64,000 bases of DNA. Source: CAVXWV01 sp963695415 (lineage in GTDB: Bacteria > Chloroflexota > Anaerolineae > Anaerolineales > UBA4823). The stretch spans positions 372,001 to 436,000 of the forward strand of contig CAVOGL010000008.1 in assembly GCA_963695415.1 (NCBI GenBank). Reading direction: 5' to 3'. Positions 55,977 to 64,000 of this stretch are shown piece after piece. A program made the position numbers and the translations under genes. Within the stretch, counting starts at the first letter, position 1. Each line of letters opens with the position of its first letter. The notes beneath the pieces were generated by a model that was given only the letters and a program-made list of their open reading frames with translations, made no database searches and had not been told where the DNA came from.

Positions 55977-58135
55977 CTACCCAAACGCGGCAAAACCTGT
56001 GGTGTAAAGGGAGCGCAACATCCGTAGAATACGACCAGCTGTGAGAGGAAAATGATAAGGCAGCATGGATAATGCCTGGATGATCTGGTAGGCGCTGCTC
56101 TGACCTGTTTGAATGGCTTGCTCAACGCTGTCTATTTCTGGTTTTTTGGGATTCATACACCAGGCGAGGAGCAGCTTGAGCGGCTCTTCCAGCTTGTTGC
56201 GCGAGCCGTGAAATTTGGGCAGAATCTTCATCAATAGGGCAGCATCCAGCGGGTTGCCCGGATCGATTTCACTGTAAAACTGGTTTTCATCCGCGTTGGC
56301 GAGGAACGCGACCACCTCGTCAAACACGCGATAGCCAAAATGCATGTCAAAAGGCTTTAGCAACTCATTCAGCGATTGCAAAGTGTGCCGGAGTTCAGGA
56401 TTGATGTATTCTGATACTACCGCTTTGTCAATAACGGCATATTTGCCGCCACGGGTAAAGGCCTCCAACAATTTTTTGCGTTCGACATCACCTGGAGTAG
56501 CGATCTCGGTATTCCCATCAGGCGGATAATCCGAAAAATCAGCTTCGGTCAGCTCCAGGGTGAAGGCGCGGTCGAGGACCTTCGGGCTGAAAGCGTGAGT
56601 GGTTTCGTCCACGTTGACCGTGCCGATGAAGTACAGGTTGGGAGGCAGGTAAATCTCGCGCTCTTCCCTCGGTATCTCCATCCCCGCCGGGTAATCCAGG
56701 CGGACAGGCTCGCGACTCAACCCCTGTTCGTCCCTGCCTGACTCCAGCACGCTGAGCAAATCGGCAAAGTAATATTCCACACGAGCCAGGTTCATCTCAT
56801 CCAGCAAAACGAACCATGCAAGACCTTCTTTCTGATCGTAACTTTGCCGCGCCCGGCGGATGAATTCGAGGAACGGCGTGGACTGGTATTCCTGCTCGAT
56901 CGGGTTGTAAAAACCCAACAGGCTCTTGCTGTCACGCCAATCCGGGCGAACAGACAGGAAGAGATAGTTCTGCGGGTTGCCATCGGTCTTGACTGCGACC
57001 GCCTGCTCAAATTCTTGGGGGCTGCCAAGAATAAAACCGCTCAGCCGCGCCTTCTGCATCGAATTGCGGTTCCAGAGCGATCTGGCTCTCCAATGGGAAT
57101 TGGTCCAGGAACCATAGGCGCGCTTTCCCTTTCAGCAGGAGATGAATATAGTCGGTATTATTGTTCTGGAAATGAGATAAAAGACACGCCTCTGTTTGTC
57201 CCGCAAATTCCAGCTTTACAGTAAAGGATTCTCCGGGTTCAGGTGGTGTGAACAGCCTCAATTCCGGATTTGGGGATGATCATGCGGCTGTATTTACGCA
57301 TATACGGGTAGATCGTAATCCGGATGATGTCGTCAGATATTATTTTTTGGATGGTGGGTTGGGGTAACAGGCGTGCAAATGCCTGGGCGAGCTTGGTTTT
57401 CCCGGTACCGCTGATACCGCTCAAAATTACAAACCCCTTGGTTTGCAGTGCGGTGTAAAACGTGGCAACCTGCCAGGGCGTGAAGTGCAGTCCGCGCGCT
57501 TTCAAGCTATCCAGAATCATATTGATATGTGGATATGAGGGGTATTCATTCATTGGATTACCACCTTCACTAATATTATCGTTTACGGGGGGGCAATAAC
57601 CTGGTTGAGGCAGGTCGGGCAGACCCAGCTCTCTGCGCATATACTCAATCATCCCTGACCCTTTTTCGATATGTGGTTTCTTGCTGAGTGTATGAATGTC
57701 AAATCTAGATTTATCCAACAAAAAGGCTTCATGTGCCTGACGAATATATGGAATCAAGTGTTCCTGTTCAGGAAGTGTAATTTCAATTCCTGACCATTTA
57801 TTTGTTTTATCATCAATAATTTTGGCCCCACCAATATCCAATTTTTTACGATCATCATCGCCTAATGAATCAAGATATACATGGAAATATAAATTACTCT
57901 CATCCTGGGGAGCAACAGCTATTTCATGTTTAATGTTGATATATGGTCCATTTCCACCAAAATTAATGCTCCAACAATTTGAATTTTTGCTGTGCATGTA
58001 ACGTACAAACTCTGCCATTGCCTTCAAGGCTGATACCCGATAAGCCGGATCCGGCATTTTGCGTTCGATAAACCGTTTTGCCCTGTTATAAACAGCGGCA
58101 GCATCGATCTCGATGGGGATATGTTCTTCTGTCAT
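55977..58135 (-). CDS. mcrB: McrB-like AAA+ ATPase/GTPase, two frameshifts
   Basis: A protein of about 718 residues, the motor of a McrBC-type restriction system. Residues 1-195 are a novel-looking N-terminal part (WSINFGGNGPYINIKHEIAV), where McrB proteins carry the recognition domain. The AAA core has VILSGISGTGKTKLAQAFA (Walker A), WFVLLDEMNLARVEYYFADL (Walker B with the typical DEMNLAR) and YFIGTVNVDETTHAFSPKVL (sensor region, NVDE instead of the NTAD of E. coli McrB). Indels near 57268 and 57042-57050 separate three frames, and joining them gives continuous conserved sequence. AAGGAG precedes a double ATG. It follows the McrC-like gene by about 110 bases. Confidence 0.85.
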
Positions 58136-58243
58136 CATCGTCTCCTTGGTGTTGTTGTGCTTGCGAAGGCTTGGCACGTGCTCACGAAAATGAAGCCATC
58201 TGCTTTCTGGTTGGTGACTGATCGATCTTCTGTCATCGCCCGA

Positions 58244-59813
58244 TCACATCCTGCCCGGCTGCATGGCTATCGCCCCAATGCCGCTCAATTCTCCCTCGAG
58301 CAGCTGCCCGAGCGTGAACGCCCCGACCCGGTGCGGACTCTTGCGCGGATCAAAAAATACATCGCTATCGCCTGGATAGACGATCACCGCCGCCTGCAGT
58401 CCCAGCGCATCCCGGTAGGTGTGCATCTTGTACAGGTTTTCCAGCCTGGGTCGCCTGATGGATTGGTGCTCGGTTTCTGCCTCTCCCGCCCCCCATTCGT
58501 AAACGCTGAAGCTAAACTTGGCATCGAACACCAGCCTGGAGCGGTTGCCCACCACCCAGGCGAAATCCGGGCGCATGGTGGTGGAATACGAATTCAAACC
58601 GCGACCAGTCAGGGCTGAACTTGCGGTTGAAAACCAGGCGACCCTTCCCATCAAAAACTGCCTCAGACGACCAGTCCAACCCGAACTCATCCGATGATCG
58701 TAGCTCAAAACGCGGTGGCACTTCCAGCGCCTCACCGATCTCCTCCGCAAGAGCGAAGAAGACCCAGTACTCGTAAAGCTCAGCCACGTTGCGGAGGTCA
58801 ATGGCTTTCTGTAACGGCTGGAAGAAGGGCTGGGAGGCCTGGTGGAACTGCTGCCAGAGTGCCAGAAGCTGGCGGTAACCGTCCCGGCGGAGCAAGACCT
58901 GGGAAGTGAAGGGGATCATGGATTGTTCCCCCACCCCTTCAAAAACCGGATGGACGATTGACTGATTGAGCAGGCTGCGCAGTTCCTGCAGCCGGTTCCT
59001 GTGTGTCTGTGACACTTTGCCCCACCAGGATTGGAACACCAGGTGATCGATTGCGTTGAGGAGCGTGAACAGGAAGTGCAGAACAAAACGGTTCTCGGGC
59101 GTGTCAAAAGATTCCTCAGGAACCTTCTGCCAGATATGGGTGGGAACGTACCCGCCCAGTTTCTCCGAGAGTGGGTGACCGCCCGTCCTGACCCAGCGTG
59201 CGGAGTCTTGGAAGATGCTCAGAACCACTTCGCTATCGACCGAATTCGCTGCTCCAAGATTGACGAGCACCCGCTCATCAATCAGCTTCCGGTGTGGCAT
59301 TGCCAGGATGATGGAGATGGCGTCCGACAACTCGACGAAGTGCTGGCAGAGGAAGTGAAGCGTATAGAGCGGTGTGGGAGGCTGCAGCGCTTCCTGGACG
59401 CTGCGCCGGGTGCTCGCCTGAAAGGTGAAGGGCAGGCGGACGGTGCGCTGGTGAAGGTCATCCAGCAGCGCCTTGAAAAAGTTAAGGTGCCCGGTGTGAG
59501 TGGCGAATTTTGGGGAAAGCACCTCCACCGTCAGAGCGGACCCGGCAACCCGGTACCTGTAGATGGGCTGGATGTGTGCCAGACCCAGCTGGTTCTCGAA
59601 GCACAGCCGGAACCAACTGGCGTGTTGAGGGTGCAGCTCGATGCTTCCTACCCGGAGCTTTTCCGCCCCGGGAAGGTTGAGCCAGTACTCTTTCCATTCC
59701 TGAATGAACAGGGATGCGGGGGCAAACTGGGGCGCCAAGACATCGGAGATTGCCTGGGCTCCCTGCTCAAGGAACTGGCTGCGGAGATTAATTTCTGCCA
59801 GCACCGGCTCCAT
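58244..59813 (-). CDS. McrC-like protein, DUF2357 plus PD-(D/E)XK nuclease, frameshifted
   Basis: A protein of about 520 residues. The DUF2357 part (residues 1-390) shows RYRVAGSALTVEVLSPKFAT, SFDTPENRFVLHFLFTLLNA and NVAELYEYWVFFALAEEI. The C-terminal nuclease is TMRPDFAWVVGN (Asp) and LVFDAKFSF (DxK), the usual McrC active-site layout. Both halves are in different frames; one missing base near 58597-58600 joins FSPDWSR to GLNSYSTTMRPDF. It is the nuclease partner of the McrB-like ATPase. In contrast to classical mcrBC the nuclease gene comes first. Confidence 0.85.
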
Positions 59814-59831
59814 CGCCTCTGATCTCGCATT

Positions 59832-59951
59832 TCATCCCAACCCCTTCAACTCCACATCCTCGCCGCCTTGCACCTTGATCACATGGTAATCTTTCTCGAT
59901 CGCCATCACCATCTTTCCGCAGGCTTCACACCTATAACTCGGAATTGGTGA
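59832..59951 (-). other. Open frame with zinc-ribbon-like CxxC, possible mini-gene or remnant
   Basis: Just upstream of the McrC-like gene (19 bases) a 39-codon frame reads YRCEACGKMVMAIEKDYHVI and ends GGEDVELKGLG. The CEAC pair resembles half of a zinc ribbon. No standard start codon precedes the CxxC, so the gene is truncated or frameshifted upstream, or starts at the internal ATG without the Cys residues. Confidence 0.35.
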
Positions 59952-60373
59952 TTAATCCTTGAAGATGCTTTTCTTCATCAAACTGAAATTCCGGTTCCGG
60001 TGTTTTTTGGGTGAACCTGTATTATGATTTATTTTAACCCGGATTGCGCGGCTGGTCAGTTTTTCCTGCTGCTCATTATCATTACTATATTCGGTAAATA
60101 GAATACAGGAGAAATTTTTTGTGGTATCTCTTTATACGTCTTGCGCACTAAGGAACAATTCCTTAGACAATGTTTGGTTATTTGTGAGAATTTACTATTG
60201 TGAAATAAATAACCAAGAATATAATCTTGTTTAGTATTCAAAAAACACGAAGTGTCTCCTTCTAAAAAGAAATTGATAAACTGTGAATATGCAATATAGT
60301 GAAAGTCCGTATAATTAATAGTATAGCGCTTAGAGCTTATTCAACACAAGTGACTTAAAAACAAGGGAATATT
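59952..60373. other. AT-rich intergenic region
   Basis: No gene is supported. The base composition changes to AT-rich here. Several TATAAT-like words exist, so promoters for both flanking directions are probable but cannot be fixed. Confidence 0.4.
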
Positions 60374-60383
60374 ATGAGCAAGA

Positions 60384-61220
60384 ATGAAGCCAAGAAAACA
60401 GGAAGTAAAATTCCCTTGGAAAGAAGGTCTCACCTTTCTTGGTGTAATCATTGCGGCTTATATAGGCTATCTGGGTGTTCGTTCAACGATTGAGATACCC
60501 ATTCATGCTACCCAAACTGCAGAAGTAAAATTGACATCAGCATCATCAACAACAACATCCCTTCCACCTCTTGAAACATTGACCCCTACCGAAAGTAGTG
60601 ATTTAAAATCAAATTTATTATCTACGGACTGCATCAACTCCTCCCTGTGGTTTTCTTTAGACGGAGAACAGGCGAGCAATTGTATATCGCTTGATAAGTC
60701 TGGCATCTTTGCCAATGATGGCGGCTTAACTTTATCCTTCACAAATAGTTCTTCGGAACCAATCCGACACGGGATATTTATGCCAATAGAAAAAGGCACT
60801 CAAATAAGATTAAAATTGTCAATCTCAGATTTATCAACTCCCGTTGATGATGAACTTGCCAATCTAACACTAGGTATAATTTCACTAACTTCGAATAATC
60901 TGGAAACTGATACTCTTTTGGTTTATCAAAGAGAAAGTCCACAAAAAGGTTATCCAATTTTTGTAAAAAGAACGGAGCGTGGTGGTTTTGAATCTTATAT
61001 ATCCGATAACGGTGGATATAGGGAATACTCTATAAACACCACACAAGAAATTCTTTTCGATGTATCGAACACTAATCAACTAACAATTTTTATTGATGAC
61101 TTGCCTGTAATTCAGATTGATGTTCCATTTCAAAATAAAGCTTTCTGGATTGGATATCGGTTATCAGGACACTGCCAAATAAATGCAGAAATTTTGGAGT
61201 TGCAAATCCTAAGGCAATAA
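60384..61220 (+). CDS. Membrane-anchored protein with extracytoplasmic domain, unknown
   Basis: A 278-residue protein. One membrane helix (EGLTFLGVIIAAYIGYLGVR, about residues 14-33) is followed by a Ser/Thr-rich linker and a beta-rich domain (DGGLTLSFTNSSSEPIRHGI, NTNQLTIFIDDLPVIQIDVP) like a lectin/LamG-type jelly roll. The function is unknown. Ten bases upstream a second ATG (60374) with a better ribosome-binding site (AAGGGA) is in another frame; an indel after it could make that the true start. AT-rich codon use differs from the left half of the window. Confidence 0.6.
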   Translation: MKPRKQEVKFPWKEGLTFLGVIIAAYIGYLGVRSTIEIPIHATQTAEVKLTSASSTTTSLPPLETLTPTESSDLKSNLLSTDCINSSLWFSLDGEQASNCISLDKSGIFANDGGLTLSFTNSSSEPIRHGIFMPIEKGTQIRLKLSISDLSTPVDDELANLTLGIISLTSNNLETDTLLVYQRESPQKGYPIFVKRTERGGFESYISDNGGYREYSINTTQEILFDVSNTNQLTIFIDDLPVIQIDVPFQNKAFWIGYRLSGHCQINAEILELQILRQ

Positions 61221-61402
61221 CTAACAAAGATGCCCCTAAAAAAGGGTTCACTTAACTGGAGGGATTCCGAGGCTTTTTCTTCGTCCAAGCGGAATCCTTC
61301 TTCCAGCCGAGACCAAACCCGCCCTAAAGCATGTATCACAAACCGTATTACGCCTTTTTATATGTCAAATGGTGGATTAGCTAATGCAAGGTGGAGTTTT
61401 TT

Positions 61403-61900
61403 ATGAATCTAGTGACTGATGTTCCAGGCAGTATAGGTAAAATTGTTGTAAATCTACAATCCTTAGAGTTTTCCATAAGACTTATATTAAATGAGTTGCA
61501 GAGTGTTACTGAGACCATCAAAAGTCAAAAAGTCGATTTTATGAAAATAAAAGTTGGCGAGTGGATTCCCGAAAATTATTATACAAACTACGACACTCTT
61601 GGAAATTTGATTAAGAAGTTAAACACTGAATTGGAAATACGCAGTTTACCTGAACGAGTTGATGAATCGATTGTTGAACTGCGCGACACGATTGCTCACG
61701 GTCGTGTCTTAGCTCTAAACCCAGAGGGACCATATCGGATATTGAGATTTTCGAGACCAAAGGATAATAAGGTTAAAGTTGTAGAATCGGTATATATTAC
61801 ACAGGATTGGCTCTCACATCAGATTGGAAGAAGTGAAAGCGAGGTACGAAGGGTGATAAAAATTAGCAAAATCCTCAAACTAAACTGCTTTCCAACTTAA
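61403..61900 (+). CDS. HEPN-like helical protein (165 aa)
   Basis: A 165-residue, mainly helical protein starting at ATG 61403 with AGGTGGAG upstream. The motif ELRDTIAHGRVLAL contains R-D-T-I-A-H, an RX4H as in HEPN RNases and related non-catalytic HEPN-like proteins. The remaining sequence was not recognised. It lies between the membrane-anchored protein and the XRE/DUF2075 pair in the AT-rich island, which is consistent with a toxin or defence effector, but no partner is certain. Confidence 0.55.
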   Translation: MNLVTDVPGSIGKIVVNLQSLEFSIRLILNELQSVTETIKSQKVDFMKIKVGEWIPENYYTNYDTLGNLIKKLNTELEIRSLPERVDESIVELRDTIAHGRVLALNPEGPYRILRFSRPKDNKVKVVESVYITQDWLSHQIGRSESEVRRVIKISKILKLNCFPT

Positions 61901-62540
61901 TTGCGTAATCCGGGTCAATCCAATTAGAAATTCCGTTGATGCCGATCAGGCAATCTGGAGCAAAAAGGGGCAGATAGCTTTATAAACACGAACAATTCAA
62001 GCAACCATCTCAGAACCAAAACTGAGGAGGAAGAGACAGAACAAGCGAGTTTATCGATGAAAAAAAGAAGAAATTCTGCGATTGACACCTGGTATACTCT
62101 GGAAGGTTGTGATGCAGGGGGAGATGAAGGTGCACAACCACCAGATGGAAGTGGTTGCGGCGTTGTGGCATCGTGATCACCCATCTTCTTCGCTGACGAA
62201 ATGGCTGGGGACAGGCTGGGAGCGATTTTTGAGCTCTGATAAAAAATTCGGGGGATGTAGCTGATTTTTGATGGTGAAAGTGGGAAGGAAGAATCACTGT
62301 TTATAATAGTGAACCGGGGACGATGTGGGGAGAGACCCGGGTAGATGTAACTAACTTAGAGAGATGGGGACAAAGATCAATTTACTAAGCAACAAGTTTT
62401 AAACCTAAGCATAAGATTCATTTTTATTATGAAAACGAGATGTGGATTGGGTTAATTCATAAGTTGAATGAAATTTATGCTACTTATAGTCTGTAGCCTG
62501 ACAGTAGCATCTTAAGTATCCTCACTATGAGGAGGTAAGG
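61901..62540. other. Intergenic region without recognised gene
   Basis: 640 bases with short open frames only. The stretch 62090-62210 reads as a possible fragment (VHNHQMEVVAALWHRDHPSS), but no family or good start supports it. The last 100 bases should hold the promoter of the XRE gene. Confidence 0.4.
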
Positions 62541-62753
62541 ATGGTTGATGATGTTATACAACGCTTGGGCAAACGTATCCGTTCATTGCGAGAGAAAACC
62601 AATATTTCGCAGGAAGAACTCGGGCATACAGCAGGTTTACACCGAACTTATATTGGAGCAATTGAACGGGGTGAACGTAATCCATCTGTACTGAGTTTGA
62701 AGAAAGTCGCAGATGCATTGAGAGTTTCCATTAGAGATCTTTTTGATGAATAG
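62541..62753 (+). CDS. Small XRE-type HTH regulator
   Basis: A 70-residue single-domain HTH protein: RLGKRIRSLREKTNISQEEL, GLHRTYIGAIERGERNPSVL and SLKKVADALRVSIRDLFDE. It has the size and sequence type of controller (C) proteins of restriction-modification and related defence operons. GAGGAGG precedes the ATG. Its stop overlaps the start of the DUF2075 gene by eight bases, so it is co-translated with it and probably controls it. Confidence 0.9.
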   Translation: MVDDVIQRLGKRIRSLREKTNISQEELGHTAGLHRTYIGAIERGERNPSVLSLKKVADALRVSIRDLFDE

Positions 62754-64000
62754 AGCATATTATGATGCTCCAATTGATCTTTTTCTAAATAATAACCCTC
62801 ATTATATTCTGGGTATACTTGCAGACCACTACGAATTTGGTTTAGAAGATCAACAAAAGTATGCCTGGAAAATCCAAGTTGAATTTTAAGCATGTTCTTA
62901 AGGATATTCCTGGACATGTATATTTTGAATTTGCTATACCTCGCATGGGTAAGAGAGTTGATGTTGTCCTTATTTCTGGTGGGATCATCTTTGTTATTGA
63001 GTTCAAGGTGGGAGAAACTACCTATCCAGCTTATGCGCTCGAACAGGTTATGGATTATGCTTTAGATTTAAAAAATTTTCATTCCTCTAGTCATCATTCT
63101 CCTATTGTGCCAATACTGGTCTGTACAGAGGCTATTGCATATCCATTGTCTCTACAAGCATATCCAGATCGTGTTTATGAACCCTTACGGACCAATGGAA
63201 TATCACTAGGGAAACAGATAAATGAATGTTTACTAATAATTCATAGTATACCAATTGCACCAAATTTCTGGGAAGCAGGACAATATAAACCGACGCCAAC
63301 GATTATTCAAGCTGCACAAGCTTTGTATAGAGGTCATAATGTAAATGAAATCTCTCGTTCTGAAGCGGGTGCCGAAAATTTGAGTTCAACATCAGATGCA
63401 ATTGATAACATCATCGAATATACCAAACGGAATAATACAAAAACCATTTGCTTTATCACCGGAAGTCCCAGGTGCTGGTAAAACCTTAGCTGGATTAAAT
63501 ATCGCTAACAGACGTTTGCTAGTAGGAAACGATGAACATGCTGTTTTTCTTTCGGGTAATGGTCCGTTGGTTCGTGTTTTACGTGAGGCACTTGTTAGGG
63601 ATGAAATTCAAAAGGGGATTCGCCGAAAAGAAGCGAAACGTAAAGCAGATACATTCATTCAAAACATTCATCAATTCCGCGATGAATACATTGACAATCC
63701 CCTCCCTCCGTTAGAGCGTGTTGTCATTTTCGATGAAGCCCAACGTGCGTGGACACAAGCAATGACTGCCGACTTCATGAAACGAAAAAGGGGAAAATTA
63801 AATTTCAATATGTCTGAGCCAGAGTTTTTGATTAGCGTGATGGATAGACACAAGGATTGGGCTGTAATAATTTGCCTCATAGGTGGTGGTCAGGAGATTA
63901 ATAGAGGCGAGGCTGGATTATCGGAGTGGTTCTTGGCAATCGGGAGGCATTTTTCTAATTGGAATGTATATGTTTCACAACAAATAACAAACTCAGAATT
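62746..64000 (+). CDS. DUF2075 nuclease-helicase (Schlafen/helicase-like), partial at 3' end, two frameshifts
   Basis: The gene starts at ATG 62746, overlapping the XRE stop, and runs off the window. The N-terminal nuclease-like domain shows RMGKRVDVVLISGGIIFVIE with EFKVGE (D...ExK pattern). The DUF2075 ATPase follows with FITG then VPGAGKTLAGLNIANRR (Walker A), VVIFDEAQRAWTQ (Walker B) and CLIGGGQEINRGEAG (motif III). Surplus bases in the T-run at 62884-62887 and near 63464 break the frame; correcting them joins KIQVEF to KHVLKDIPGH and ITG to VPGAGKT. Pairs of an XRE regulator and such a protein recur in genomic islands. Confidence 0.8.

Noticed and set aside
62082..62264. 60-residue plus-strand frame
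   Set aside because: No recognised family, and the apparent ribosome-binding sites are badly spaced.

Overview
The window looks like a chromosome segment of a Chloroflexota bacterium of the Anaerolineae type. This is inferred from the gene mix: giant cyclase/ATPase/TPR regulators, SpoVS without other sporulation genes, an LCP protein, GatC/GatA, a PstSCAB operon beside an Rrf2 regulator, and many interspersed intergenic repeats. No rRNA or tRNA gene and no CRISPR array was recognised by eye. About 0-51 kb is GC-rich. From about 52 kb the DNA becomes more AT-rich, most strongly after 59.8 kb.

A striking overall property is the number of conserved genes split by one-base frameshifts: enolase-superfamily enzyme, CNBD-phosphatase, NadE glutaminase subunit, ABC-F, aminotransferase, GNAT, pstA, pstB, nfeD, radical SAM, XRE-cupin, GT39, McrB, McrC and DUF2075. 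Many of the indels lie in short homopolymers or small GC repeats, and both halves stay well conserved. Uncorrected assembly errors explain this better than mass pseudogenisation. These genes are annotated as single loci spanning both frames.

Layout. 0-10 kb: two paralogous ATPase/TPR regulators flank an MBL hydrolase, an enolase-superfamily enzyme and an SRPBCC-PDZ-DinB fusion. 10-14 kb (minus strand): cupin, Gfo/Idh dehydrogenase and a MORN-like protein in a coupled operon, then oligoendopeptidase F. 14-19.6 kb: CNBD-SpoIIE phosphatase, a two-gene glutamine-dependent NAD synthetase and an ABC-F ATPase. 19.7-28 kb: LCP protein, RecD2 helicase, MFS transporter, aminotransferase and DegV. 28-32 kb: spoVS, a lipoprotein esterase, a 61-bp minisatellite, gatC and gatA. 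32-36 kb: a truncated decarboxylase, a double GNAT and a membrane protein. 36-42 kb: Rrf2, pstSCAB and nfeD. 42-47 kb: radical SAM, CBS protein, XRE-cupin and a GT39 with an unusual N-terminal extension. 47-51.7 kb: repeat arrays around a RepA-like ATPase and small orphan genes.

51.7-64 kb is a probable defence island. A minus-strand train reads McrC-like (DUF2357 plus nuclease), McrB-like AAA ATPase, a CBS protein with a HEPN-like C-terminus, a PD-(D/E)XK protein, an IS982 insertion, a PH-domain protein and two further nuclease-fold proteins. On the plus strand follow a membrane-anchored protein, a second HEPN-like protein, and an XRE regulator overlapping a DUF2075 nuclease-helicase cut by the window end. 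The McrBC core is of a known type; its accessory set, especially the CBS-HEPN-like protein and the small nucleases, is the best candidate here for an undescribed system.
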